Notes: generated by a model from the letters alone, not told the origin. A stretch of DNA of 64,000 nucleotides from an uncultured Ruminococcus sp. (GCA_949291125.1 CASEUJ010000032.1:1-64000); one strand, 5' to 3'; positions 1-9,759 are shown, numbered from the stretch's first letter. Made by a program: numbers and translations.

Positions 1-151
1 CCGTGCGACACAGGACATCCCTGTGACGCCGGGCAGGATCATGATGAACACCTGGCCGGGCATCGGCGTAAACGACTGGCTTGCGGCATATGACGGCACA
101 ACGCCCCTGACCGCACGGTATCAGTGGGTGACATATACGGCTGAAAACTAA
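1..151 (+). CDS. GH16 licheninase-type beta-glucanase, C-terminal end only
   Basis: Open from the left edge to a TAA at 149-151 (codons start at base 2). The 49 visible residues contain IMMNTWPG followed by DWLAAYDG and a closing aromatic stretch, which matches the C-terminal strands of bacterial GH16 beta-1,3-1,4-glucanases (lichenases). These enzymes are secreted and cut mixed-linkage cereal glucans. The catalytic EIDIE-type motif would lie upstream, outside the window. No dockerin follows the catalytic domain on this side. A hairpin terminator follows the stop codon. Confidence 0.8.
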   Translation, partial: RATQDIPVTPGRIMMNTWPGIGVNDWLAAYDGTTPLTARYQWVTYTAEN

Positions 152-181
152 TTTTGACAACATTCCCTCCCATTTTTATGA

Positions 182-227
182 AAACATCCCGATCCAAGCG
201 TTGTTATGGGCTTGAATCGGGATGTTT
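182..227 (+). terminator. Hairpin terminator after GH16 gene
   Basis: An 18-base arm (AAACATCCCGATCCAAGC) pairs with GCTTGAATCGGGATGTTT, with one mismatch, across a 10-base loop. T-rich sequence follows on the plus strand. It also sits just past the minus-strand ABC permease stop at 252, so it may work in both directions. Confidence 0.8.
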
Positions 228-251
228 CTTTGCTTCTTGTATGTTAGTGGA

Positions 252-2696
252 TCATTCCGCCGCTTTTAATGCTTGTGCCATCTCAATGCGCTGAATCCTT
301 CTGTGCATCACCAGGTTGACAATCCCCGCAAACACCAGCGTCAATACAAACGCCAGCACAAAACTTATGGGAGAGATACGCATCTGAAAATCCATCATCT
401 CAATGGATATCGAATCCATCACAAACCAGTGGAATCCAACCCCCAGTAAGAGCCCGACCGCACCCGCCAGCGCCGAAAGCAACACATTTTCATACAGCAC
501 ATAGCGGTCAGTTTCTCTCGGATAAAATCCCAGCACCTGTACCGTTGCAATCTCACGAATGCGTTCGGCAATGTTGATGTTCGTCAGATTATACGTCACT
601 AAAAACGCCAGCGCGCCGGAGAACAGCACAATCATGCAGATGATATAATCCAGGCACGAAAGCGCCTCATCAAGCCGGTTCTGGTTCTCGTCCATCTGTA
701 CAACACTGACCACGCCATTCTGTGCAAGGATGACATCCGACGCCACCTCGCCGCTGAGATAGAGCGTATCATAGGATAGCGCTGTATCCCACGCATCTTC
801 CAGCGTTCCCGGCGGCACCACGACATAGTTATATACATAATTCTGGAAAATGCCGGAAATGGAAACAGAAATTTCCGGGGATGTATCATGTGCGAGCGTC
901 ACTGTATCTCCCACCGAAACATCAAGCGTCTGCGCCGCCTTTCGGCTCAGAAGCACAGTACCATTTTCCGGCATAGAAAGCGCTGTTCCGGTCTGGAGGT
1001 CAAGAAACTGCCATGCTTCGCCGCATTGATTCTCCGAAAAGCTCACAAGGTGAACAGATCGCACGGTTTCATCCCCCCGGGACAGATCGGTATAGGCGGT
1101 ATAGGCACAAGCCGTGTCCGCCTGTGCATCGTCTGCCCACTGCTGTACATCCGGCAAAGACTCCGGTTCGACGGAAACCTCAAGGTCATACGTCTGGATG
1201 TCCTCATATTGCAGCGACCCGATGTGAATCATCGAATCTCTTACGCCAAAAGCTGTGACCATCAATGCTGTACAGCTGCCGATCCCGATGAGCATCATGA
1301 CCAGCCTGCGCTTATACCGCAGCATATTGCGCAGAATGACTTTCTGCAAAAAGCTCAGGCGTTTCCAGATGAGCGTAATACGTTCGAGCAGAATACGCTT
1401 GCCATGTTTCAAAACGCTCGGACGAATCAGTTCTGCCGGCACAGGGCTGAGCTGTTTCTGGCATGACCACCATGTACTGATCAGAATCGCCGCCATGGTT
1501 GCAGCAAAAGTTCCCAGCGCCAGCGGCAGATCAAACTGATATTCCAGCGGCGCGAAATCATAGAGCGATCGATATGCAAACCAGAAGACTTCCGGAATGC
1601 CCCATGTGCCTAGAAAAAATCCAAGCGCCCAGCCGATCACCGCTGCACTTCCGGCATAGCTGAAATATTTGGCGCGGATCGCGCTGTTTCGAAATCCCAA
1701 CGCCTTTAAGGTACCGATCTGCATACGTTCTTCATCCACCATACGGGTCATGGTTGTAATGCAGACCAGAATGGCGATCAGAATGAAAATCAGAGGAAAG
1801 ACATTGGCAATCCCGCTAATGATGGCGGCATCATTTTCAAAGCTGACATAGCCGTTGTTTTCATCTCGGGTCAGGACATAACATGCTGGCTCTGATATTC
1901 CTGCCGCCTGTGCCTGTGCATCGGTGAGGTTCTGCGCCGCAAGCATCGCTTCATAACGTGCCTGTACCAGCGATGTCCCCATATCCGCAACATCGGTTTC
2001 GGCTTCTTCCACGATGGTTTCATACGCATCACTGTAGATCTCTGCGGATTGTTTGAGCGTCAGGTTGACCTCCGTATAGATGTCCGATACAAAGTCATCA
2101 GATGGGACATAGAGAAATCCTCTCAGTGTGCCGCTGCCGATCGACGTGGTACCGCGTTCTACGCCCAGATAGACCGGCGTATTGGCGAGCCCAACAATGG
2201 TGTAGGTATCAGCGCTGAGCTGTGCGGCATCCGTATCGGTGTTGTCTTTTGAAACTGTCAAAGTCGTGCCGATATCATCTTCTGTAAAATGATGTGCGTC
2301 TGCGAGGCATTCTCCGGAAGTCCGTGGCATTCTGCCGCCGGTAAGGGAGGGAAGATTTACGGTTTCCGGCATGGCAATGGCAAGATAGGCGTCCGTTTCA
2401 CCATCGCCGTCGAAGAGCAGCTCTGCCTGTTTACTGCCCTCTGCGTCCGCAATTCCCTCAATTTCGCCGAACGCCGCAACATCGTCTGCATCAAACCCAA
2501 GGCTTGAGAGAACACGGAAGTCAAAACAGTTCTGCTCGGTCAGATAGGTTTCACAAGTATGATACATGGCCGCACGCGTAATTTTCAAACCGCCAAAAAA
2601 TCCAACACTCAGCATCACAATCAGCATCAGCGCCAGATAGCGCCCCAGAAAAGTGCGGATCGTGCGCAGGGTCATTTTGAAAATCGATCTTTGCAT
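252..2696 (-). CDS. FtsX-type ABC transporter permease, 814 aa
   Basis: Large permease of the MacB/FtsX superfamily. It has an N-terminal membrane segment, a long extracytoplasmic region of about 250 residues, a first FtsX-like block of three helices at about residues 295-420, a second extracytoplasmic region, and a final FtsX block at the C-terminus. This duplicated plan is typical of Firmicute exporters that move lipids or peptides or act on the envelope mechanically. The start is placed at the ATG at 2696, which follows GGTGATCTG, rather than 14 codons upstream; this leaves only 4 bases after the ATPase stop. It forms a two-gene operon with the ATPase at 2701-3417. Substrate cannot be inferred. 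Confidence 0.85.
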   Translation of the reverse strand: MQRSIFKMTLRTIRTFLGRYLALMLIVMLSVGFFGGLKITRAAMYHTCETYLTEQNCFDFRVLSSLGFDADDVAAFGEIEGIADAEGSKQAELLFDGDGETDAYLAIAMPETVNLPSLTGGRMPRTSGECLADAHHFTEDDIGTTLTVSKDNTDTDAAQLSADTYTIVGLANTPVYLGVERGTTSIGSGTLRGFLYVPSDDFVSDIYTEVNLTLKQSAEIYSDAYETIVEEAETDVADMGTSLVQARYEAMLAAQNLTDAQAQAAGISEPACYVLTRDENNGYVSFENDAAIISGIANVFPLIFILIAILVCITTMTRMVDEERMQIGTLKALGFRNSAIRAKYFSYAGSAAVIGWALGFFLGTWGIPEVFWFAYRSLYDFAPLEYQFDLPLALGTFAATMAAILISTWWSCQKQLSPVPAELIRPSVLKHGKRILLERITLIWKRLSFLQKVILRNMLRYKRRLVMMLIGIGSCTALMVTAFGVRDSMIHIGSLQYEDIQTYDLEVSVEPESLPDVQQWADDAQADTACAYTAYTDLSRGDETVRSVHLVSFSENQCGEAWQFLDLQTGTALSMPENGTVLLSRKAAQTLDVSVGDTVTLAHDTSPEISVSISGIFQNYVYNYVVVPPGTLEDAWDTALSYDTLYLSGEVASDVILAQNGVVSVVQMDENQNRLDEALSCLDYIICMIVLFSGALAFLVTYNLTNINIAERIREIATVQVLGFYPRETDRYVLYENVLLSALAGAVGLLLGVGFHWFVMDSISIEMMDFQMRISPISFVLAFVLTLVFAGIVNLVMHRRIQRIEMAQALKAAE

Positions 2697-2700
2697 CAGA

Positions 2701-3417
2701 TCACCACACAATCTCATCAATCGGGGTCGGATGTTCATTTAAGGCATCAGATTCAATCCTGCCGCTGCGAATCCGGATAATGTGATCCGCCATGGAAGCG
2801 ATCGCCTGATTATGCGTGATGACAACAACGGTAATATGATGACTGCGACTGAATTCGTATAAGAGCCTGAGTACACTCTTGCCCGTTTCAAAGTCAAGCG
2901 CACCGGTCGGCTCATCACAGAGCAGCAGCCGCGGATTTTTCGCCACAGCCCGCGCGATCGCGACACGCTGTTGTTCACCACCGGACAGCTCCGATGGAAA
3001 GTTATCCATGCGTTCGCTAAGCCCCACCATTTCCAGCGCCTCTTCCGGCGAAACCGGATCTTTGCAGAGCATGGCGGCAATCTCGACATTTTCACGTGCG
3101 GTGAGATTGGGGATCAGATTGTAAAACTGAAAGACAAAACCCACATCATAGCGGCGATAGTCCACCAGCGCCTTGCCGGTCAGAGAAGAGACCAGCTTTC
3201 CATCAAAGACAATTTCGCCCTCTGAGACGGTGTCCATCCCACCAAGCAGGTTCAATAGCGTCGTTTTTCCGGCACCGGATGCCCCCAGCAACACACAGAA
3301 CTCCCCTTCTTCAATGGTAAACGAGATCTGTCTGAGCGCATGCACCGCTGCCTGCCCTTCGCCATAGATTTTTGAAACATTGGTAAATCGTACAATCGGC
3401 GTTTCAGAATGTGTCAT
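2701..3417 (-). CDS. ABC transporter ATP-binding protein (MacB/LolD type), 238 aa
   Basis: Complete ATPase with Walker [13 protein letters not shown], signature [14 protein letters not shown], Walker [12 protein letters not shown] and the switch His in VVVITHNQ. It drives the FtsX-type permease encoded directly downstream. The start is the ATG at 3417, preceded by AAGGAGG at 11 bases; the open frame extends 24 codons further up but that part has no ribosome site and no family similarity. Class placement (lipoprotein/macrolide exporter family) rests on the DEPTGAL and VVVITH motifs. Confidence 0.9.
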   Translation of the reverse strand: MTHSETPIVRFTNVSKIYGEGQAAVHALRQISFTIEEGEFCVLLGASGAGKTTLLNLLGGMDTVSEGEIVFDGKLVSSLTGKALVDYRRYDVGFVFQFYNLIPNLTARENVEIAAMLCKDPVSPEEALEMVGLSERMDNFPSELSGGEQQRVAIARAVAKNPRLLLCDEPTGALDFETGKSVLRLLYEFSRSHHITVVVITHNQAIASMADHIIRIRSGRIESDALNEHPTPIDEIVW

Positions 3418-3610
3418 AGTTTGGGATACCTCCTTGCGGCAAATAGGTGTCGTTCGGATCATGATAACATGTTCTGGACAGCGCCGCACAAAGGACGCCG
3501 GGCGGCGTGATCCAAAAAGCAGCAGAAGCGTTCATCGAATTCCTTACGAATAGAATAACATATCCATGTGTAAGTTATGTTTTTGAATTGTTATGGATTT
3601 GTGAAAATGA

Positions 3611-3660
3611 AAAAACTGCCGCATTGCAAGACAAATTTGCCCTATCGTGCAGCAGTTTTT
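3611..3660 (-). terminator. Hairpin terminator in the 3418-3716 spacer
   Basis: AAAAACTGC pairs with GCAGTTTTT, with further pairing inside; a run of T follows on the minus strand, downstream of the decayed gene at 3717-4185. The rest of the 300-base spacer shows no convincing gene. Confidence 0.65.
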
Positions 3661-3716
3661 GCATCGTTTTTTCAGAATTTCCCGCATCCGATGAAATGCG
3701 AAAAAACAGTAAGGTT

Positions 3717-4185
3717 TTATGACAAAAGCGTATAGTCGTTCATGTGATATTGCTGTTTGGTCGCATCCATCAACACGCCGTCTTCATAGGCGATCTGGTT
3801 TTCCCACACTGTGGCAGTACTGCTCCATCCGTCCACGAGATACATAGGCTTTCCATTAACAGCCGTGGAAACATCCATATACATCTGATTCCCATAGATC
3901 TGCGCATTAATGCCCCATCCGTCGACCTGTACATGCATCTGGATTGCCGCAGTGATCGCTTCACATCCATTGCGATAACCAATATTATCCCGGATGATAC
4001 AGTCATTTCCCTAAGATGTATCGGTAAGGGCATTTTGCCGTGCCAACACCTCCCAACAAATGTGCAGACAGCACAGAGATCATATCGGAATGTTCTTGTG
4101 CAAACACACGCGGCGACAACACTGCCAACATAATTGCAGCCGCCGTCATAATCGGAAAAAACGCATAACGCTTTCTATGTTTCAT
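3717..4185 (-). pseudogene. Frameshifted small secreted protein
   Basis: The reading starts with a clear signal peptide (MKHRKRYAFF then a hydrophobic stretch ending PRVFAQ) from 4185 and runs into a stop at 4003 after a short unstructured tail. A second frame starting about 3990 (DNIGYRNGCEAITAAIQ) continues to the stop at 3717 with well-formed beta-rich sequence and no stop. The two halves make sense only as one gene broken by a frameshift near 4003-4030. NGCEAIT resembles the Cys-box of C39-like cysteine peptidases, but the following sequence does not let me assign the family. A terminator lies downstream at 3611-3660. Confidence 0.55.
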
Positions 4186-4220
4186 GTCAATACCTCACAG
4201 GTTCAACACATCCGTCGCAA

Positions 4221-4991
4221 TCATTTCGTCGCCACAAAGAACAACCGCGGATATCGGAAAATCACTGTGCCGTCCTTCTGGGCGTGGTATGCCCGGCGTA
4301 CTTCCTTGCGCACATCCTCTACGAAGCGTTCCCGGCGGTCAGGATGAAGCGCATTGAGGTACGGCCGCAGCCCAGTGCCCCGATACCACTCTACAATCGC
4401 CTCATGGTTTGGCATGTGGTGGAAATAAGTCGTCTGCCAAATGTGGAAATCCTGGGTCGTCTCCGACAACAGGTCATAATAGCTCGACGGCGTCAGACTG
4501 TACATCGCCCGCGGTCGTAAAAAAGACTGTTTCCACTGAGGGCTTTGTACCAACTTCATCAAGATCTTATGGATGGGTTCATCGCCGGTAATGGGAATCT
4601 GTACTGCTAATATGCCGCCTGGATGGAGTACATCGAGCATATGACGCACCATCGCCGGATGATCCGGGATCCATTGCAGGCAGGCGTTGGAGAAAACCAC
4701 ATCATAGTCCGTTCCGATGGTGGGAAGGTCGATCTGGGCGTCGCACTTCTCAAAGTGCAGATCCGGGTGGGCTTCTCTTGCGGCACGCACCATTTCATCC
4801 GAAGCATCCACACCTAAAATTTCCGCCTCTGGAAAACGCTGCTGCAATACTGCTGTGCTGTTGCCCGGACCGCAGCCGATATCCACAATCTTCTTCGGGT
4901 GTGCAATCGGGATTCGTGCCGAAAGGTCGATCGCCGGACGGGTGCGCTGTTTTTCAAATTTCAAATATTGTTCTGCATTCCACTGTGTCAT
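4221..4991 (-). CDS. tam: Trans-aconitate 2-methyltransferase family protein, 256 aa
   Basis: Class I SAM-dependent methyltransferase. It begins TQWNAEQYLKFE, the N-terminal signature of the Tam family, has SAM-binding VDIGCGPGNST, an acidic LGVDAS strand end and FSNACLQWIPDH. Tam methylates trans-aconitate, a spontaneous inhibitor formed from cis-aconitate, in the cytoplasm. The start is the ATG at 4991, seven bases behind GGAGG; an upstream in-frame ATG at 5045 lacks a site. It stands between a decayed secreted gene and glgP, in the same direction as both, with about 70 bases to glgP. Family is confident; exact substrate is inferred by similarity. Confidence 0.8.
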   Translation of the reverse strand: MTQWNAEQYLKFEKQRTRPAIDLSARIPIAHPKKIVDIGCGPGNSTAVLQQRFPEAEILGVDASDEMVRAAREAHPDLHFEKCDAQIDLPTIGTDYDVVFSNACLQWIPDHPAMVRHMLDVLHPGGILAVQIPITGDEPIHKILMKLVQSPQWKQSFLRPRAMYSLTPSSYYDLLSETTQDFHIWQTTYFHHMPNHEAIVEWYRGTGLRPYLNALHPDRRERFVEDVRKEVRRAYHAQKDGTVIFRYPRLFFVATK

Positions 4992-5062
4992 CTCATGTCC
5001 TCCGTTGATGGGCAAAAAGAGAGCGATTCGGTATCGTCTTGGCAATTTTTGCCATTTTTGTT

Positions 5063-7426
5063 TCAGACTTCAACCGCCTTGATCCCCCAGATATTTTCTG
5101 CATAATCCGCGATTGTTCGGTCTGCGCTGAACTTTCCGGCGTTACAGATATTGTGCCACTGCTTCTGTGCAAAGGTCAGTCGGTCACAATAATCGGCGTT
5201 GCATCTGAGCTTCGCCTCTACATAGCTTTCAAGGTCGCCAAGCAAATAATAGTGATCCGGCGCATGCCAGCTTGCGCCGTCGAGCAGTGCATAATACAGC
5301 TCGCGGAAGTCTCCGCTACCACCATCAGAGAAAGTACCATCGATGAGCGTTTCGACCACACGACGGATCTTTTCGTTTTCCGAAAACAGCTTGCGGCTGT
5401 CATAGTCCGGCATGATCTGTTCCAGTTCTTCTACTCTTGCGCCGAAGATATAGTTGTTCTCTTCGCCTGCCTCCTGCACGATTTCGATATTCGCGCCGTC
5501 GTATGTGCCGAGCGTCACCGCGCCGTTGAGCATGAGCTTCATATTACCCGTGCCGGACGCTTCTGTGCCGGCGGTGGAGATCTGTTCGGAGACATCTGCA
5601 GCCGCCACCAGCTTTTCCGCATAGGAGACATTATAATTGGTGACGAACACGACCTTCAGCTTTTCGGAAACTTCCGGATCGGACGACACCAGTTTTCCCA
5701 CCTCATGGATAAACTTGATGATCGCTTTTGCCCGGCGGTATCCCGGCGCAGACTTTGCGCCAAATAAAAACGTCGTGGGCGTAAAGTCTGTGATCGAGCC
5801 ATCTTTGATCCCAAAATAGATCCACAAGATCGAGAAGGCGTTCAACAGCTGCCGCTTGTATTCATGCAGACGCTTGATCTGGATATCGAAGATCGATTCC
5901 GGATCGATCTGTGTGTTCTCGGTCTTGGCAATATATGCCGCAAGCTGTTGTTTCTTCTGCTGTTTGACAGCAATAAAGCGCTGCATCACTGCCGGATCGT
6001 CGGCAAAGGATTCCAGCGCTTTGAGGGCGCTCAGATCTGTGATCCACCGATCCGAACCCAGAAGCTCGGTCAGAAGCGATGCAAGTTCCGGATTGCAAAG
6101 CGCAAGCCAGCGCCGCTGGGTAATGCCATTCGTCTTATTCTGGAAACGCTCTGGATAGACCGCATACCAATCCTTCAAAACAGAATTTTTCAGAATCTCT
6201 GTGTGGATCGCCGCAACGCCATTGGTGTGCGCGCCGACATAAACGGCGATGTGTGCCATATGCACCATGCCGCCCTGGATCAGCTTCATGCGGGCGATCT
6301 GCGTCTTGTCGATACCCTTGCGGTACATCTCCGCCATAAAGTCCTCTTCGATCCGCAGCACAATCGCATAGATCTCCGGCAGAAGCTGTTCTACCAGATG
6401 ACAGTCCCACTTTTCGAGTGCCTCTGGCATGACCGTGTGGTTGGTGTAATGAAAAATGCGCTTTGCCGATTCCAGCGCCTGACCGAAGGAATAGCCATAT
6501 TCCGGCAGCATCAGAAGGCGGATCAGTTCCGGGATCGAGATGACCGGATGGGTGTCATTAAGCTGGATCGCAAGTGTGTCTGCTAAGTTATCGAGCGTAC
6601 CGTAGACCGCCTTATGCCGGCGCAGGATGCTCTGGAGCGAAGCGCTGCAAAAAAAGTACTGCTGTTTCAGACGCAGGCGCTTGCCCTCCCATGTATCGTC
6701 GTTGGGATAGAGTACGCGTGAGATATCCTCCGCATAAACCGTTTCCGCGGCAGCCTCTAAGTATTTCTGTTGGTTGAACAAATTGAAGTCGAAGGTTGCC
6801 ACCGGCTCTGACTGCCACAGACGCAGTGTACTGATATGCTTTGTCCGACAGCCGATAACCGGCATATCATATGGCACTGCACGTACGGTCTGACCATTGA
6901 ATGTTACCAGAACCGATTCCTCTTCCCGGCGGATTGACCATGCATCGCCATATGCAGTCCAGTCATCCGGCGCTTCGCGCTGAAAGCCATTCTCAAACGA
7001 CTGTTTGAACAAGCCATAGCGATAGCGGATCCCAAAACCATCGAGCGGCAGATCCAGCGTTGCGGCGCTGTCTAAAAAACATGCCGCAAGGCGTCCCAGT
7101 CCGCCGTTACCGAGTGCGGCATCTTCGATAACCTCAAGATCATCGAGCGAAACACCCAGATCTTCAAATGCTTTACGAGTTTCATCGAGCAGATCCAACA
7201 CCAACAAGTTGTTATACACCGCACGTCCTACTAGAAATTCCATCGAAAAATAGCATGCGCGGCGGGTGTGTTCGTGTGCATGGCGGCTCTTATTCCAGCG
7301 ATCTGCGATCGCCGCCATTACGATCTCGCCCAATGCCTGATGCAATTGCTGGGGCGTGGCAGATTGGGGATCCATGTCGCCAAGCGCGGCACAGATCGCG
7401 GTTTTGATCTCATCTTTGGTTCTCAT
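5063..7426 (-). CDS. glgP: Glycogen/alpha-glucan phosphorylase, 787 aa
   Basis: Releases glucose-1-phosphate from the non-reducing ends of glycogen or maltodextrin in the cytoplasm. The pyridoxal-phosphate lysine lies in the diagnostic block EASGTGNMKLMLNG, followed by GTYDGANIEI. The N-terminal half carries the usual RRACYFSMEFLVGR and DAALGNGGLGRLAACF blocks. Length is normal for the GlgP/MalP family. The ATG at 7426 is preferred because GGGAG lies seven bases away; the ATG at 7432 overlaps the malQ stop as ATGA but sits on top of the ribosome site. Translationally coupled to malQ upstream, giving a maltodextrin/glycogen breakdown operon. Confidence 0.95.
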   Translation of the reverse strand: MRTKDEIKTAICAALGDMDPQSATPQQLHQALGEIVMAAIADRWNKSRHAHEHTRRACYFSMEFLVGRAVYNNLLVLDLLDETRKAFEDLGVSLDDLEVIEDAALGNGGLGRLAACFLDSAATLDLPLDGFGIRYRYGLFKQSFENGFQREAPDDWTAYGDAWSIRREEESVLVTFNGQTVRAVPYDMPVIGCRTKHISTLRLWQSEPVATFDFNLFNQQKYLEAAAETVYAEDISRVLYPNDDTWEGKRLRLKQQYFFCSASLQSILRRHKAVYGTLDNLADTLAIQLNDTHPVISIPELIRLLMLPEYGYSFGQALESAKRIFHYTNHTVMPEALEKWDCHLVEQLLPEIYAIVLRIEEDFMAEMYRKGIDKTQIARMKLIQGGMVHMAHIAVYVGAHTNGVAAIHTEILKNSVLKDWYAVYPERFQNKTNGITQRRWLALCNPELASLLTELLGSDRWITDLSALKALESFADDPAVMQRFIAVKQQKKQQLAAYIAKTENTQIDPESIFDIQIKRLHEYKRQLLNAFSILWIYFGIKDGSITDFTPTTFLFGAKSAPGYRRAKAIIKFIHEVGKLVSSDPEVSEKLKVVFVTNYNVSYAEKLVAAADVSEQISTAGTEASGTGNMKLMLNGAVTLGTYDGANIEIVQEAGEENNYIFGARVEELEQIMPDYDSRKLFSENEKIRRVVETLIDGTFSDGGSGDFRELYYALLDGASWHAPDHYYLLGDLESYVEAKLRCNADYCDRLTFAQKQWHNICNAGKFSADRTIADYAENIWGIKAVEV

Positions 7427-7428
7427 GG

Positions 7429-9081
7429 TCATTCTCCCTCATGTTCATTAGTTCTGCGCCGTCTGCAATTTGCCATTCTCGGCGGACTGTTTTTGCTGTG
7501 TACACGCGTACGGTCGCTGACTTGTGCGGCATATCTCGCGCCAGATTCGCCGTGCTTATTTTTCGCAGTGCGCCCCGGACGTCTGGACACCGCCGACGTA
7601 TGCTCCGGCAAGCGGTTATAAAGCTCATTGATACGATAAATGCGCTTTGCCAGACGTGCGGTAAAATCCGCGCTGACCGTGCGATACTGCCAGTTTTGTC
7701 CGAGCGTAGACGGCGTATTCATCCGTCCCTCTGCGCCGACATCGAGGAAATCCTGCATCTGTGCCACAGCAAGCTCTGCGACACTGCTCCATGCGGCACG
7801 CAGGATCTCTGTCGACAGATCGGCTGCGCTGCGGCAGTGGAGATAACGTTTTGCAAACGCAATCGTAGCCGCAGGCGATTCCTGTGTCCAGCCGCGCAGC
7901 GTCATATTGTCATGTGTGCCGGTATAGACCACACAGTGGGTGGTGGTAAAATTCTGCGGCAAGCTGTCATTTTTCGGGTCGCCGTCAAACGCGAACTGCA
8001 ACACCTTCATCCCCGGGAAACCGGTATCCTGCAAGAGTTTTCTTACCTGCGGCGTCACAAAGCCCAGATCTTCGGCAATGACCGGCAGTTTCCCAAGTGC
8101 CTGTTCTGCCGCTGTAAAAAGATCCATGCCCGGACCCGGCTGCCAGATCCCGATCTCAGCAGTCAGTTTGCCATAGGGAATGGAATAATAGCTTTCAAAG
8201 CCGCGGAAATGGTCAATACGTACAATATCATATGTCGAGATCGCATGCTGCATTCGGCGGATCCACCAGGCATAGCCAGTCTTTTTGTGATAATCCCAGT
8301 CGTAAAGCGGGTTGCCCCAGAGCTGACCAGTTTTGGAAAATTCATCTGGGGGACATCCGGCAACGGCTTTTGGCGTGCGGCTTTCGTCGAGCTGAAACAG
8401 CTCCGGATTTGCCCAGACATCGGCGCTGTCGTGTGCAGCATAGATCGGGATATCCCCGATGATCGAAATGTGCCGCTCTGCACAATATGCCTTGAGCCGA
8501 TCCCACTGTTGGTAGAACAGATACTGGATCACGCAGTAAAACGCGATATCTTCGGCATAGGTCTTTTTCGCCGCCCGGATGGCGTCTTCATCGCGCTGTG
8601 CGAGTTCTTTTTCCCAGAGATACCATGGCTTGCCACCGTGGGCATCTTTGAGCGCCATAAACAGCGCATAGTCCTCAATCCAAAATTTGTGCTTTTCCAA
8701 AAATGCGCAATAGCCCTCGCCACGCTGGTCAAATCGTGCAAATGCCGCACGCAGCACATGAAAGCAATAGCCATATACCCGCGTATAATCAACGCGGCGT
8801 GGATCTGACCCCCAGTTGATCTCAGCATAATCCGAAGGTGTCAGAAGACCGGCTCTCTCCAATTGTTCAAAGTCAATAAAATATGGATTTCCGGCATAGA
8901 CGGAAAACGATTGATACGGCGAATCGCCATAACTGGTCGGTGTCAGCGGCAGAATCTGCCACATCTGGACGCCGCTGTCCACCAGAAAGTCCGCAAATGC
9001 ATATGCGCCTTCTCCGAGTTTGCCGATGCCATAGGCAGACGGCAGGCTAGAGATATGCATCAAAATTCCATTTTTTCGCAT
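7429..9081 (-). CDS. malQ: 4-alpha-glucanotransferase (amylomaltase), 550 aa
   Basis: GH77 enzyme that transfers maltosyl units between alpha-1,4-glucans and so feeds the phosphorylase encoded next. The catalytic Asp is in DIVRIDHFRGFE, the acid/base Glu in VIAEDLGF, and the third carboxylate in YTGTHDNMT. The family normally ends near residue 505 (here YNRLPE). This protein runs on for about 45 residues of arginine-rich, low-order sequence to a stop overlapping the glgP start, which suggests loss of the original stop or a late frameshift. AGGAGG lies ten bases before the ATG. Confidence 0.95.
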   Translation of the reverse strand: MRKNGILMHISSLPSAYGIGKLGEGAYAFADFLVDSGVQMWQILPLTPTSYGDSPYQSFSVYAGNPYFIDFEQLERAGLLTPSDYAEINWGSDPRRVDYTRVYGYCFHVLRAAFARFDQRGEGYCAFLEKHKFWIEDYALFMALKDAHGGKPWYLWEKELAQRDEDAIRAAKKTYAEDIAFYCVIQYLFYQQWDRLKAYCAERHISIIGDIPIYAAHDSADVWANPELFQLDESRTPKAVAGCPPDEFSKTGQLWGNPLYDWDYHKKTGYAWWIRRMQHAISTYDIVRIDHFRGFESYYSIPYGKLTAEIGIWQPGPGMDLFTAAEQALGKLPVIAEDLGFVTPQVRKLLQDTGFPGMKVLQFAFDGDPKNDSLPQNFTTTHCVVYTGTHDNMTLRGWTQESPAATIAFAKRYLHCRSAADLSTEILRAAWSSVAELAVAQMQDFLDVGAEGRMNTPSTLGQNWQYRTVSADFTARLAKRIYRINELYNRLPEHTSAVSRRPGRTAKNKHGESGARYAAQVSDRTRVHSKNSPPRMANCRRRRTNEHEGE

Positions 9082-9119
9082 ATTGATTCGTTCCTCCTAC
9101 TACGAAGTGTCTAAATTTC

Positions 9120-9173
9120 TCACTCATCCAAAGCACCCGGCGGCAGTTCCCCCTTGATTTTCTCTACTGCCAT
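9120..9173 (-). other. Possible 17-codon leader ORF upstream of malQ
   Basis: MAVEKIKGELPPGALDE with its own AGAGG site six to seven bases before the ATG, ending about 40 bases before the malQ start. It could be a leader peptide or chance. No attenuator hairpin was seen between it and malQ. The rest of the 9082-9351 spacer shows nothing clear. Confidence 0.25.
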
Positions 9174-9351
9174 GTCATGCCTCTTATTACATGATAAAAA
9201 TGCCGATCGCCGCGCATAATTCCACTTTCTCCGCACAAGATAACCAGAGCAGGACGCACGGGAACGATCCATGCGGATCTGCAAAAGCAACTGTAAAAGG
9301 CAGCATCGTGTAACAATCGCGGCACTGCCGGAAGAAAAGAGGAACACACTG

Positions 9352-9759
9352 ATGCGTATCAGGCTCTATGAGCTTTTCTGGATGTTTTTACTGGGATGTT
9401 TTGTCTATAGTTTATCTGAAATTGTTGCGCGCGGTTACACCCACTGGACAATGACGCTCACCGGCGGTATGGTCGGCGTCTTGTTATACCGGATGCACGT
9501 TCATGCACCACCACACACGCTTTTATTGCAATGCCTTTGCGGCGCATCAATGATCACAGCGCTGGAAATGGTGGTCGGCACCATCGTCAATCTACGTCTT
9601 GGGTGGCATGTCTGGGACTACCGCGACATGCCGTTTCAGCTGTACGGACAGATCTGTCTGCCATTTTCCATGCTCTGGTTTCTGGTGTGTTTGCCCGCGC
9701 TTGGCGTTTGTCACATAGTCAGACGGCATTTCTGCTGTCTGAATTCACGCCTATTATAG
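9352..9759 (+). CDS. Putative ABC-transporter-type-IV-like membrane protein (PF06541-like), 135 aa
   Basis: Four hydrophobic segments and the stretch HVWDYRDMPFQLYGQICLPF near residue 95, which matches the WDYS-x-MPFN-x-G-x-ICLPFS block of the putative ABC-transporter permease family common in Clostridia. Function unknown. The start is the ATG at 9352 behind AGAGGA; 27 codons of upstream open frame have no similarity. It is the only plus-strand gene between glgP/malQ and the acylation operon and ends before a strong terminator. Confidence 0.65.
   Translation: MRIRLYELFWMFLLGCFVYSLSEIVARGYTHWTMTLTGGMVGVLLYRMHVHAPPHTLLLQCLCGASMITALEMVVGTIVNLRLGWHVWDYRDMPFQLYGQICLPFSMLWFLVCLPALGVCHIVRRHFCCLNSRLL

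Noticed and set aside
888..1466. 192-codon open frame opposite the ABC permease
   Set aside because: Shadow of the real minus-strand gene; no ribosome site, and composition mirrors the permease codons.
3507..3722. 71-codon open frame between the ABC genes and the decayed secreted gene
   Set aside because: Covers a terminator hairpin and has no ribosome site or recognisable protein.
5039..5767. Long plus-strand open frame opposite glgP
   Set aside because: Antisense of strongly conserved phosphorylase sequence; no independent support.
7441..8808. 455-codon open frame opposite malQ
   Set aside because: Antisense to an intact GH77 gene with all catalytic motifs; high-GC codon shadow.
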